Positions 40,965 through 51,770 of a stretch of DNA of 64,000 nt are shown here, piece after piece. The DNA comes from Diploptera punctata (lineage: Eukaryota > Arthropoda > Insecta > Blattodea > Blaberidae): contig JASPKZ010004950.1 in the NCBI GenBank assembly GCA_030220185.1, forward strand, positions 750,001 to 814,000. Direction: 5' to 3'. Under the pieces are notes generated by a model. It was not told the origin of the DNA and did no database searches. It saw only the letters and a list, made by a program, of their open reading frames with translations. Within the stretch, counting starts at the first letter, position 1; every line of letters begins with the position of its first letter. Both the position numbers and the translations under genes were made by a program.

Positions 40965-41406
40965 ATATATTTGTCCGTGCCGTGGCGTAGTCGGTAGAGT
41001 CCCTACCTTCCACTCCGGCGACCCGGGTTCGATTTCCAGCGGGGTAGGGGATTTTTAATCTCCACCTGGGGTCTGGGCGTGTCTTGTGCTTGTGTCTATA
41101 TGTGAGAATAACAGAAAGTTAACAAAAAGGTAAAAAGAAGAAGCAAAATAGTGTAAACGAAAAGAGGGGGAAAAAAAGTCCGTCGCCGTGGCTTAGTCGG
41201 TAGAGTCCCTACCTTCCACTCCGGCGACCCGGGTCGATTCCCGGCGGGATAGGGGATTTAAATCTCCACCTTGGGTCTGGGTGTGTGTCCTGTCTTGTGT
41301 TAGTGTGTGTGAATACGATAAAAAGGTTAACAAAGGTAAAGCAAAAAAGGAAGAACAGTGTAAACTAAAGAAAACGACAAAGAAAGAAATTTAAAAAAAT
41401 ATATTT
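40965..41406 (+). repeat. SINE-F tandem dimer in one 8-bp TSD
   Basis: Two tRNA-headed units start at 40973 and 41179, 206 bp apart. Each has A box TGGCGTAGTCGG or TGGCTTAGTCGG and a B-box region around GGTTCGATT or GGTCGATTCCC. ATATATTT at 40965-40972 and 41399-41406 flanks the pair, not each unit, so the dimer probably inserted as one piece. The repeat is AT-only, so chance is possible. Confidence 0.75.
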
Positions 41407-41414
41407 ATTTATTT

Positions 41415-41790
41415 ATTCAATGCCCCAGGTTGTCATTCGTCAATTCTGGTGTTTTCTCCTGGCATAGCATAGACCTACTTGTACCCCACTTCTCATGGTT
41501 GGGGCCCCTGGAAGGCGGGATTGCGCTGCCCCGATGATATCAGAATTGATGATGATGGTAATGATGCGCCAGGAGAGGCCTTAAACTAAACTTAACCTAA
41601 TTAGGCGAATATTCGAGGACCATACCTACGATACGGGATCCACATATTTATTTCTCTTCCTAAGAAGCTATACAAAGGATTTTACGCCCTTAAAAATCCA
41701 TTGGTCCCGGCCGGAATTTGAATCCACGAACTTCGGCATCAGAGACGAACGATCTGCTGGAACCGAAAGTATACGACCTGAAGATCTCAC
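41415..41790 (-). repeat. SINE-H with shared 3' tail
   Basis: The tail CAATGCCCCAGGTTGTC and GGAAGGCGGGATTGCG (reverse of the SINE-C/E tail) is joined to a different head with GGATTCAAATTCCGGCCGG on the minus strand. Related head at 47157. Confidence 0.55.
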
Positions 41791-42299
41791 AAGTATTGTG
41801 ATCGGAACCGCAGGAGATCCATGTCTTAAATGTGCTATTGTTACACCATGAGAAGTATATTAAAGGGAAATTGGTTGACAAGCGTGTCTGATGGCATATG
41901 TTAGGGTGAATTTTGCATTGTTTTGTACCCAGGTGAAGCCTCATTTAGGATTCATGAATAAGTCTAGAGGCCCCCACATTAATAAAAGCAGAAAAGGTCA
42001 CGGCAGCAAGGGCGGTGGGCGACCCTTGAGGTCACTAAGATCATGGCCATATCTAGTGCAATGTCATAGCCGCCATTTTTATTCTAATCCACTTGTATTG
42101 CATATAGGATATACCCCACTGGGGCATTTCAGCAGGTTTTCGTACATTGAACATGTTTCAGAGGAATCCGCATGGGAGTTGTACAGTTGCTTTTCTATGC
42201 AGTGCGCTTGTGCAATGAATTTGTTACCACACTCTCGTCCCCACTGCATATAAGTATTTGTTATGATCCAATCTAACTGTGTCCCGAATATAAACAAAC
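41791..42299. other. Unrecognised sequence
   Basis: A 120-codon plus-strand frame (41891-42253) overlaps a 97-codon minus-strand one; neither has known motifs. Confidence 0.3.
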
Positions 42300-42795
42300 T
42301 CCATGGCACAAGCCGAGAAAGCTCTTGGCCTACCAGCTGGCTGCTGGCCTCATATTCATATGTGTTAATCACAGAGGTAGACGATCATCCTGTCAGCGTA
42401 GAAGTGACATCTGATTAGTATGTCGGGTTCCCCAGCTGTTATATTATAGCCTCACTATGATGGTTGCCCAGCGGCTCGCTTTGTTTCCCCGCGGCTGTTA
42501 TATATAATTAAATACAAAGATGCCGACTATCGCCATTATAATAATTCCGCATGTTAAGCATTGTCGCGCGGCACCCGCTTTTATATAAACGGACAACCAT
42601 CATAGTGAGGCGATAATAGCTGATTTTGTCAATCTGGATCAGGTTTTTATTGTAGCTACCCAAATGCCTCACGATGCTGGGTGGGCATCGGTTCTTGTTG
42701 GCCAAAATTTCATAAAAACATTTCTTCCCCCACAGAGACTCGAACCGCTCTGCGCCAAGACCTCTTGCCCTAACCACTCAGCTACTGAGCGGGTC
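42300..42795 (-). repeat. SINE-B split by a MITE
   Basis: The halves 42300-42441 and 42619-42795 join at the CCAGCTGTTA/TAGCTG point as in intact copies. The tRNA head at the right is diverged. Confidence 0.8.
42442..42618. mobile_element. 173-bp MITE, 23-bp TIRs, TA duplication
   Basis: TA at 42442-42443 and 42617-42618 flanks 42444-42616. The ends TTATAGCCTCACTATGATGG and, in reverse, TTATCGCCTCACTATGATGG match at 22 of 23 bases. TA target and short TIRs suggest a Tc1/mariner-type transposase in trans. The interior has no open frame. Confidence 0.88.
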
Positions 42796-42870
42796 ATGTC
42801 CTAGATATGTCATGTTTTAATACAGATTGTTGGTGGACTTTGATACGCTTTGCCAACTGACGTTGGGAAT

Positions 42871-43204
42871 ATCTAAAAAAAAAAAGACCAGCCTCGTGGC
42901 TAGTGGTCAGCGTTACTGACTACTGTTCAGGAGGTCCCGGGTTCGGTTCCCGGTCAGACCATAAGAATTTTTTCTTAAAGAGAATTATCCCTGTGGTCAC
43001 CCATGGTCTGGAATTTAGGTTAAGTTAAGAACTCTCCTGGCGCTTCATTATCATTTATCGCCCATCATATCATCGGGGTAATGTAACTCCGCCTTCCAGG
43101 TGCCCCAACCCAAGAAATGGATTACAATTCCGCCAATGCCAGGGGACAAAACCAGAAATGTCATAAAAGACAACCTAGTGGCATTAAACAAAAAATCTAA
43201 AAAA
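42871..43204 (+). repeat. SINE-E, full length
   Basis: Head GCCTCGTGGCTAGTGGTCAG, B box GGTTCGGTTCCC, body with CACCCATGGTCTGG, shared tail to GTGGCATTAAAC. A direct repeat ATCTAAAAAA (42871-42880, 43195-43204) may be the target duplication. Confidence 0.8.
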
Positions 43205-43266
43205 TGCTACAATTATTGTTTACTAACTTTCAATAATAAAACATTGAAACGATCTATGATAAAAAT

Positions 43267-43594
43267 AAAATTGAGACAATAGAAATGAGATTTCTCAGAT
43301 CAGTTGCAGGTGTATCTCTAAGAGATCAAAAGAGAAGTCAGGATATCAGAGATGAACTACAAATCTATAATATAAACGAGAAAATACACACAAATAAACG
43401 TAATTGGTTTGAACATATACAAAGAATGCCAAATAATCGTTTATCAAAACAGCTGCTTCATTATAGGCCTCTAGACCGAAGAAATGTAGGAAGACCAAAA
43501 CGTCGTTGGAAGGACGACCTGCGCCTGCGGCATGTAGTGCGCCGGGGAGCGGAACGGGCCAACAGGCCCATACCTTGAAGATGATGATGATGAA
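43267..43594 (+). pseudogene. RTE-2 LINE C-terminal fragment, frame open
   Basis: The frame 43285-43578 reads M-R-F-L-R-S-V-A-G-V, D-Q-K-R-S-Q-D-I-R-D-E-L, W-F-E-H-I-Q-R-M, R-L-S-K-Q-L-L-H-Y and R-N-V-G-R-P-K-R-R-W. The last 50 bases before the GATGATGAT tail are markedly GC-rich (CTGCGCCTGCGGCATG), unlike the AT-rich rest. Confidence 0.75.
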
Positions 43595-43747
43595 ATTAAA
43601 TCATTTAATTGTTGCATCACCTTTTAGTCAGAACATCTTGAGTATAGCATTTAATTTTGTAATATCCTTATTTTAAATTTATATTAGGAAAACCTAGGCC
43701 AAAGCAGGGACCATACATTTGGATAGCTACAATAAGTAGCCATGATT

Positions 43748-44566
43748 CAATCTACACTCTGGCCACTCTATCTGCGGCTCTGAAGTTTAGGTTGTATGAG
43801 GGGCAAGGGGAGAAAGTCGCCCTCTACTGCCAATAAGAAAATAGTTGAGTGTGAGTGAGCATCTGCTACAACCAACCACTGCTCTTGATGCCACTAGTAA
43901 GTTTTGAGATTGCTACGATGTTGTCGGCTGTATTTCTGCTAACCACGTGACTTCAGTTGTTCTTTGTAGCAATATAAAGTGTGTTTGTTTGTTATTTCAC
44001 TCTTGTGATTAACTGCTGTTAATACAGCTTCAGTCCATTATTGTTTTTATATGACGAGTGGCTCATCTGAATCAAAAAAGAAAATCGGCTCTTATACGAG
44101 TCAAAGCCGAGAATTTATTTATCGGCTGTGATGAGGCAGAAAATGATATATACGAAGATTGTGGCATTTTTCCTCTTGATTAACAATGCTAAGGTAAGAT
44201 TTTTATTTTAATGATACATGAGAAGGGTTTCTTTTTCAAATAAAAATTATGTTCTTTATGCATTAACATAGTTTTGAAGTGATGTATGGAATTGTTTTTT
44301 CGTGAATTTATTAGAATTTTGAATATTTTCGAGAATAGTTTGTTTTGTAGCGATAAATAAGAAATCTAATATTTTTGTTTCATTTTCAATTTTGCATAAT
44401 AAAATGAGCATTTATTTCTAATATTTACATTCTAGATAAACAGAAAGTGCTATGATTTAATTTTCCATGTGGTAAATAAAGCGGCCCCTCCCACTGAATA
44501 TCCATATCGGCAACACTGTCCTCAAAACTTCAAAGCCGTAGTCTGGGCGACTGCACTATAACCATG
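43748..44566 (+). mobile_element. Possible Tc1-like non-autonomous element
   Basis: The ends GCGGCTCTGAAGTTTAGG (43779) and, in reverse from the right, ACGGCTTTGAAGTTTTGAGG are similar inverted sequences near TA dinucleotides. Inside, ATG at 44052 opens S-S-E-S-K-K-K-I-G-S-Y-T-S-Q-S-R-E-F-I-Y-R, then a shift and C-D-E-A-E-N-D. This resembles the start of an HTH-bearing transposase. Boundaries are uncertain. Confidence 0.35.
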
Positions 44567-44709
44567 TTTTCCAGACTTTTTAGGAAAAACAACATGATGC
44601 GTGATATTTAACTGAAATTTTTCTTATTGTCATCTTACATTAAAACAATTTACAATTATGAAGAATATGAGTTTCTTTAATTATCTCCTCATTTTAATGT
44701 TATGATTTT

Positions 44710-45186
44710 TTAACCCTTAAATTGGCAAAAAACAAATTTCTTCTGTCCGTTATTTGAATGTGGCGGACCACAGTGAAAACGAAATCTTGTATAACTGTTA
44801 TTATTATGTATATTAAAATATGTATACAGTCAATATGCCCATTTCACCAATTAATGTTTTAAAATGGTCAACAAAATTCCACAGCCAAGCTGTCATTCTC
44901 AAGACCAGATATCAGTCAATATCTGGTCTTGAGAATGGCAGCTTGGCTGTGGAAACTTGTTGACCATTTTAAAACATTAATTGGTGAAATGGGCATATTG
45001 ACTGTATACATATTTTAATATTTTATCACCAAGAAGATCACTTGTGTATTAAATTATGTATATTGTATAATTAGAACATATTTAAGTGGTTTCTTTTTAT
45101 TTGTTTTCTTCTGATTTATTTAAAATATTACATTAATTAAACCAACTGATGTATCCAAATGGATACATTACGAATTTAAGGGTTAA
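44710..45186. mobile_element. TTAA-flanked element holding a 210-bp palindrome
   Basis: TTAA at 44710-44713 and 45183-45186 flanks ends CCCTTAAATT and, in reverse, CCCTTAAATT. Within, 44811-44912 and 44919-45020 are near-perfect reverse complements with a 6-base loop CAGTCA. The ends suggest a piggyBac-type element of 469 bp. Confidence 0.7.
44811..45020. repeat. 210-bp near-perfect palindrome
   Basis: Arms of 102 bases differ at only a few positions; the tip is GACCAGATAT / ATATCTGGTC. It may be a foldback element nested in the TTAA element, or part of it. Confidence 0.9.
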
Positions 45187-45475
45187 AATTGCGAATATAT
45201 AGTCCATTGGTGGAGCATAAACGGGCGTGGTTTGGACAGAATCGGGTAGTTAATTTCTTCACAAATATAATCAATTATGACATGTAAATGATACAGTTCT
45301 TAAATCTTCCAATTTGTGCAACTTTTATATGTCCAATTTGTAATATTTAAACAGTTGATTCACCCTTTTACTTTACTGCTGGATTTATGTTTCGTTTTAA
45401 TATAAACTTGGCGCGTTCTTTTCGTCTGATTTACGTGTTTATTTCTTTATCATAAGTATCCACAGGATTTGGAAA

Positions 45476-46015
45476 TCAAGAGTGGCATTTGTTAGGACTA
45501 TTTAACGAATAAAATTAAGCTGTTTACTCAAAAGTCGTTATTTAAATATGGTTACCGGTATTTTAAGATATTTATATATTTAATGTAAACGCAATGTTTG
45601 AAAACAAATCAGAAATGTGAGGTTATGTATATTCACTGCAACTTGGATCATATTATTTATTGCCAAAATGTTCGTAATATTGTAAGAATGCGCCTTAGTA
45701 AAGAAATGATGAAACACATCAAACTATATTATAATGAACATTATAGGTTATTAACTTATTTTTTAAAGTAAATAAATCAGTAAAATCAAGGAACCTGTTC
45801 ATTATTTGCTATATTCAATGTATTTGTTGGAGAAAAATAATGATCCAAGCTATTTAGAATATTAAAAAGGAGGAGCTTTCTTTGTCCCAAAAGCAGAAGC
45901 TGATAAAGGGAAATCGATAAATATCGATGTGAAACACGACTGTCATTGGTTGTAAAACAAAATTTATTGAAACGTGATTGGTCATTGACTACCATTTGGG
46001 GCATTGAGTTAAATA
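45476..46015 (+). repeat. Rep1, partial
   Basis: It begins halfway through the terminal hairpin (GGAAATCAAGAGTGGCATTT), lacks part of the interior, and ends GAGTTAAATAGTC. Confidence 0.75.
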
Positions 46016-47156
46016 GTCACAGTAACGATACACAAGCAAGTTAATTTTGATCATTACATTATGACATAACTTGCGTTACTTTAATTGGAACTCCCTGATT
46101 TTATAATCGCACTGAGGCAGAACCGGGTATCCGGCTTTGCCCTGAATGATTTTGTGCCATAACCGCCATTTTTCGATGTATGTGTAAAGTTTTCAGTGAT
46201 CTGTAGGGGGGGGGGGGGCTATTCGTATTTTTCTCTCTCTATATAACTGATACATACGGCTGCATCCTGGTTATTTTATGGTACTTACTAATATTCAGAA
46301 GAATCGGTCTCGGTTGAAGAAGTAATTCTTTTCCAATGTTGTGGCGATGTTTTGAAGCAGCTAACTCTCTTCATGCCCGATGTTGTAGTAACATTTTGAA
46401 GGATTGGTGTCCCAAAAAGGTTCAGGTTGGGTTTAATTTTTTTTGGTAGAGCTGGATTCTATTCTTACGGTCGGAAGTTGGTACACTGGATAGGGAAACA
46501 CTTCACAATCATAAAAAAAATGTTTCTTGTAGAAATAATTTCACATTTATTCACTTTGTAAAGTTCCCAGCAGATTAAGTAAATGTAGGTGGTATTATTC
46601 TTCACCGTCAATTAAAATTAAATTATTTTCTTTTCTTGAGTCAACTATTCTTGTATTAAATATCACATTTTATCAGGAGAGCTCTATTTGCTTCTATCTT
46701 TGTGGAAAGTTATATGCAGAATAACCAGTGTAATTCTTTTATAATTTTAAAGAACATTATTACATCACATGATGTTAGGTTTAAATTCTATTGGTTAATA
46801 TAATGTTTGAATTTGATTTGTTAAATCAAAAAGTTAATTGTTTTACCATCCAATCAGAGTTTAGTATACTTTCATTTAAAAATATGAAGTTAAGCAGATG
46901 TTCTTATTACAGTTATAACAGAAAGATTTATAATTCTGACAACAATGACTTAAAACAATTTTTAAAAACATTATTTAGAAAGACTGTTATGTAATACAAT
47001 TTCTTTAATTGTTACTGAGACATTTTTATTCAACAATGAACGACAATTAATTATATAGATGTTTTTCTTTATTTAAGTTATATTTAAATATTAAAATAAT
47101 TTTAAAGTATAAAATTATTAACTTTAACTTTCATATTTATCATGATATTAAAATCC
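46016..47156. other. Unrecognised sequence with a G tract
   Basis: A G run is at about 46206-46219. No gene supported. Confidence 0.4.
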
Positions 47157-47440
47157 TGCTTTACGGTGGACTAGTGGTTACTATGCACATTTCTTATTTC
47201 AAGGTTCGCGGGTTCATACTCGACCAGGGTCGATAGATTTTCAAGATTTAAAAATCTTAAGTGTGTGTTTTTCGAAACGGACTAAAACCGTAAAAGAAAA
47301 TCTCATGCATGAAACAAAGATATCTTAAATCTGTCGGCTCTTTCACGACCAGCAGATTTGAAATACGACGCAAATGACCTTAGCTATTAAAGGGAGTAGA
47401 TAAGTAAAATACTAAATAGCAATCTTTAGTAGCAACGGCG
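47157..47440 (+). repeat. SINE-H-like tRNA head and body
   Basis: Head TTACGGTGGACTAGTGGTTA, B-box region GCGGGTTCATACTCG, then a body with TCTTTCACGACCAGCAGATT. Confidence 0.5.
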
Positions 47441-47484
47441 GTCAATATATTCGCAAAATTAAATAAACTTGAATAATATATTTT

Positions 47485-48617
47485 TATTCAATGCCACCAC
47501 GTTGTCGTTTCGACATTAGATAAGGGAGGACAAGAATTCTGGGACTTGGGCCTTCTGGCCGCGGTATCCCAAGGGGTGGTGGAATGGGTCCTGATACCAC
47601 TTCTGAGACGGAGTTACGCTTCCCCGATAGACGATGATGATGATGGTAATGATGCGTCAGGAGAGGCCTTAATCCGAAACTTAATGAATATGTTAATGAT
47701 GACTATTTAACTCTTGCCCGAAATGGGAGCCAATGACCAATCACGTTTCAATGAATTTCTGTTTTACAACTAATCAGAGTAGTGTTTCACGAAATATTTA
47801 TCAGTGTTAAATTTACCATATTAAAGAAAGCTCCTCCTTTTTAATGTTCTGAACAGGTCTGACCATTATTTTGCAGTGACTGAGCCTATAAGAAATACGG
47901 CTACCAGATTGTATATATAGTGCATAGATGTCAACACATAGCGCTTGCAGGAGTTAATATAAAACATTTGTAGCAATTTATTATACCACCAAAAAAAGAA
48001 ACCATTGTTTCCACTTGCTTAAATGTATTTTTTCCCAGGTAATAATCCAGAAAAATATAATTGTCATATTTATATCATACGACATCAGAAATGAATTAAT
48101 ATGCAGTTTGATGTGTTTCATTTTTTCTCCACTAGAGAGCATTCTTACAATATTGCGTTCCTTTGGCAATAAATAGTATGATCTGGTTGCACTGATAAAC
48201 AAAAGAAGCAGATGAAGCGTACCTATCGTTTCTCATTTGTTTTCAAACATCGCCGTTTACATTAAATATATAAATATTTTAAAATAACTATAGTTAAATA
48301 ATGATTTGTGAGTAAACAGCTTAATTTTATTCGTTAAATAGTCCTAACAAATGCCACTCTTGATTTCCAAATTCTCTACATAAATTCACTCCTCACTTCG
48401 TGAGTCGTGAATTTATCGATAATTTGGAAATCACTCGTGGCATTACTTATGATAATGATAGCCAGATGATTTTCGGAGACCGTTTGGGCCTTAACGTTTC
48501 GTGACATTTGTCTTACAGATGAGAAAGAAAAACATTACCCAGGAAATTTGTCCCGGCTGAGGATCGAACCCGCTGCGTGACAAGACAGCACGCTACCTCA
48601 AGATCACAGCGGTGAAC
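47485..48617 (-). repeat. SINE-C split by Rep1
   Basis: The tail half is 47485-47700 and the head half 48460-48617. They join at AATATG/ATAATGAT as in the intact copy at 61293. The head reads ACCGCTGTGATCTTGAGG on the minus strand. Confidence 0.75.
47694..48459 (-). mobile_element. Rep1, full length, TAATGAT duplication
   Basis: TAATGAT at 47694-47700 and 48453-48459 flanks 752 bp running GACTATTTAAC to GGCATTACTTATGA. Since the host SINE is continuous once it is removed, these are the true Rep1 ends. The duplication is 7 bp, or 8 with one mismatch. Confidence 0.8.
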
Positions 48618-48817
48618 AACTTGAATAATATTAGAAGTAACAGTTCATGTGTCTCCTCTTATAAACACAAAGCCTTTGTGAAAGCACGCCACCGGACTGT
48701 TTTTTTTTTTTTACATTCTTCCACCGGACTCGGTATGAGTAAATTATGTGTTTTGTCTTCTTCTTCTTCACTTCCTGGTTTAGGCAAGAGTTGCCTGTTC
48801 CGTCTTCACTAATAGAT

Positions 48818-49012
48818 CTAAGACCATCTCTTCCGAGGACGTCCGACATCTCTTCTTCCTCTTGGAAAATAATGGAAGATTTTATTTGGTAATCTACTTT
48901 CTTCCATTCTTTCTACATGTTCTTTCCACTGTATCTTGTTGTTAAATATCTTTTCTTTTATGGAGTAGATCTGCAGTTTTTCACGGATATCCTCGTTTCT
49001 TATCTGGTCCAT
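48818..49012 (-). pseudogene. RTE-2 reverse transcriptase, last part
   Basis: I-R-N-E-D-I-R-E-K-L-Q-I-Y, W-K-E-H-V-E-R-M, R-L-P-N-K-I-F-H-Y and G-R-P-R-K-R-W are read. Two stops separate it from the upstream frame. Confidence 0.75.
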
Positions 49013-49035
49013 TCTAGTGCAGCCTTTTACTCTTC

Positions 49036-49431
49036 TTAAAATTTCATCTCGGCTGCTTGGATTTTACTTTCTTGTTTGGTAGTGGTAATCCAAGATTCAG
49101 TCCCATACAAAAGGACAGGGACAGCCATTGTTTTATGAAATTTTAATTTTGTTTGTTTATGGGCTTTATTATTCAATGTTCTATTTATTGTACCACAAAT
49201 GGCTTGAAACTGATGTGTTTTGTGTTCAATATCTTTATCATACCCATAGCTGATGTCACATCCTAAATATTTAAAGTGGGATACTTGTTCAATAATTTCG
49301 TCTCTAATTACTATTTTTGCACGCAGAGTATTTCTTCCACAAAATGCCATTACTTTTGTTTTTCCTATTGAAATTTTAAAATTATAATCGCTACATATTG
49401 CATTTAGTTTGTAAGCAGCCAATTGTAACAA
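49036..49431 (-). pseudogene. RTE-2 reverse transcriptase, thumb region
   Basis: About 131 codons: N-F-K-I-S-I-G-K-T-K-V-M-A-F, then E-Q-V-S-H-F-K-Y-L-G-C-D-I-S, M-A-V-P-V-L-L-Y-G-T-E-S-W and A-A-E-M-K-F before a stop. The I-S-x-x-K-T-K and F-K-Y-L-G segments follow the catalytic F-x-D-D box in this family, so this copy extends further 5' than the others. Confidence 0.8.
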
Positions 49432-49506
49432 AGTAAGTTATTAATACTTGAGTTATTGTTCAATCTAAGGCCTTTGTCCATTATAATTTTCCATTGTTTC
49501 ATAATG

Positions 49507-49507
<1 letters not shown>

Positions 49508-49543
<36 letters not shown>

Positions 49544-49562
49544 TGTGTGTGTGTGTGTGTGT
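49508..49562. repeat. TA then TG microsatellite
   Basis: TA run to about 49539, then TG run to 49562. Confidence 0.95.
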
Positions 49563-50236
49563 TTTGTCTTAAATGTTAATGTTGTCTCGGAAGTGGCATT
49601 GGGATTTAACTGATCACTCATCCGGGAAGATCCTGCTTACCTCTGTGTGATTAAAGACTGTGTGATCCAGAATTTAAAATCCTCATCCTACAAGTCATAT
49701 CCCTGTAAGTCTAGGATGTTGTGGAGAACTTAAAAATTACTATGAAAGGAGAGGTTAAACTGAGGAAAATAAAGAAAAAGAGAAGGTTGATAATGATTAA
49801 CCAGCTACTTAAGATGGAAGTAAGTTCGCCTCATCATACTCGTACTGCAAAAACAATGCCCTTGAATCGGCTTAATTTATATTTACTCAGAACAACAAAT
49901 TGAATAAAGCTATAGCTGCGATGACATAGGAAAGTTGTATGACCGGTTCGTATGCTCTCATTCTACTTATTAAACTGAAGTAAACAAATTCCATTGTATG
50001 TGACATGACCTTCTACACAATCAACTATCTGTTTCAAATGACCCGGCACATGTCGGCTCAAGTTTTCTTTCTTTTTTTTCCGCACGAGTTCTTCTTTATC
50101 CATCTTTAAGGTCCGCTACACAAGAGACGGATATTGCTGCGCCCCATTCATTACAATATTTAAAAGGAAAGAGATAAATGTGTGTTCCTCTCTAGTATCC
50201 CATGGATCACTACAACTAGGTTTAACATCTTCGAAA
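49563..50236. other. Unrecognised sequence
   Basis: The first 100 bases weakly resemble 7490-7560. No gene supported. Confidence 0.35.
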
Positions 50237-51227
50237 GTAACTCACTGGCACTATCAAACCCGTAGATTCATGGCCGCGTGGACATACCTATCCTGAACTT
50301 ATCTTTTCCAGTCATCCCTGTATAATCTACTTCCCTCAAATCATGGTTGTTATTCTCCCACCTCATTCTTGGTCTACCAACTGGACGTTTTCCCTCTGCT
50401 TTCCTACAATAAGTTTGATTTACAAAGAGCCATTTACATGTTGAATTAATTAGGACTCTATTATTATCTCAAAGTCTCAACTTCAAAATCTAAAATTATG
50501 ACTTTTCAGGGTAAAGTGCCAGTCAGAGCAAAAATAGTAATCAATAATGAAATAATAGAACAGATAGCACACTTTAAGTATCTTGGTTCAGATATAACAT
50601 ATAACTACGATTGGGATATACATAATAAATTAAACCGATATCAAGTGATGTGTGGCACCGTAAGAAGAACCCTCCGAAAGACCCGAAGAGAAAATCAGCT
50701 CAAGTTTTATAAAATTATGGCTGTTCCTGTTCTTTTATATGGATCTGAATCTTGAGTACTTGCAAAAAAAGATATCTCGCACATTCAAGCCACTGAAATG
50801 AAATTTTTAAGATCCGTAAAAGGATGTACATTCATGGATAGATTACACAATGAATCGATAAGAAATGAACTGGAGATATTCTCAATAGTCGATAAACTGG
50901 AAGAGCACAAATATCAATGGAAAGAACATTTAGACCCAAAAAGATCAACACCTACAAACCACATGGAAAAAGATCTTTGGGACGGCCAAGGAAACGATGG
51001 ACTTGAGACCGGAACAGGTCGCATTGACCTAATCCTGGAAAGGAAGAAGAAGAGGAAGTTTGCATGCCCCTCTTACATTTCTCATTCGTGCCACATGTAC
51101 TGTCCATCACAGTCTATGAGACGTAATTGTTCTTATTATATCTGTTATCCCATAAAAATCTCGTAGCTCAATGTTATTTTAGTCTCCTCCATTCGCCTGT
51201 CTGTTCATCTCTCTTTGGTACAAAATC
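50237..51227 (-). mobile_element. RTE-1 LINE split by an RTE-2 LINE
   Basis: The halves 50237-50417 and 51063-51227 join in the RTE-1 order (G-K-P-E region on one side, G-N-E-R/W-A-G-H on the other). The 3' GTAA-type end is at 50237. Confidence 0.8.
50411..51062 (+). mobile_element. RTE-2 LINE insertion with 7-bp TSD
   Basis: AAGTTTG at 50411-50417 and 51056-51062 brackets 638 bp with a GAAGAAGAAGAGG end. It lies opposite to its host LINE. Frames 50498-50755 and 50798-51004 carry F-K-Y-L-G-S-D-I-T, M-A-V-P-V-L-L-Y-G-S-E-S, then (after a TGA where W is expected) A-T-E-M-K-F-L-R-S-V-K-G and W-K-E-H-L. It is dead by that stop and by later shifts. Confidence 0.8.
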
Positions 51228-51416
51228 TAGTCCTAGTACTACCTTGGTTTCCTAGATGTCAGTATGAGGCGGAACGCTGACCACGGACCACTCAAATGAC
51301 ATCTATACGAAAACAAGTGTAACTAAATTAGTATGGTTCAAATTCTTCCCTGTAAGGGGAGAGCGCCTAAATCTCTGTTAAAGGAAACATGAGCTTACAA
51401 GATACAAGAAGATTAA
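51228..51416 (+). repeat. SINE-A, 3' part
   Basis: CCTAGTACTACCTTGGTTTC through GAGCTTACAAGATACAAGAAG. It abuts the RTE-1 fragment. Confidence 0.75.
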
Positions 51417-51428
51417 TTTGTTAATTAC

Positions 51429-51542
51429 TTGTTAGTTATCCATCCAGGTCCTTCACTGCAATCATGACATTTTCATGCTATGCTTGCCGCTTTACTAGGG
51501 AATTGTAGGTGTGGTAGCTTCCCGTTGCTTTCCAACCGGTGA

Positions 51543-51589
<47 letters not shown>

Positions 51590-51770
51590 CATATGATTTC
51601 GGGGACCGTTAGGGCCTTAAAGTTTTCCTGACATTTGTCTTACAGGTGTGCAAAAACCCTGATAAAAACCTCACCCAGAAAAACTGCCCCGACCGGGGAT
51701 CGAACCCGGGCCCGCTGCGTGATAAGGCAGCGCGTTACCTCGAGACCACAGCGGTGGACTTTGTTAGTTA
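51429..51770 (-). repeat. SINE-C type 2 with 10-bp TSD
   Basis: TTGTTAGTTA at 51429-51438 and 51761-51770 flanks 322 bp. The type 2 tail is at the left, an ATG tract at 51548-51588 is internal, and the head reads CCACCGCTGTGGTCTCGAGG on the minus strand. Confidence 0.88.

Larger units (their letters stand above)
48754..49434 (-). mobile_element. RTE-2 LINE, 5' truncated, GAA tail
   Basis: A TTCTTCTTC tail at the left edge is followed by two long frames in reverse. No target duplication could be confirmed. Confidence 0.75.

Noticed and set aside
41891..42372. Overlapping 120- and 97-codon frames near 42 kb
   Set aside because: They lie on opposite strands of the same DNA, lack motifs, and the minus-strand one enters SINE-B.
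44811..45020. Palindrome as a replication origin or terminator
   Set aside because: Long near-identical arms within TTAA-bounded ends are better explained by a foldback or MITE.
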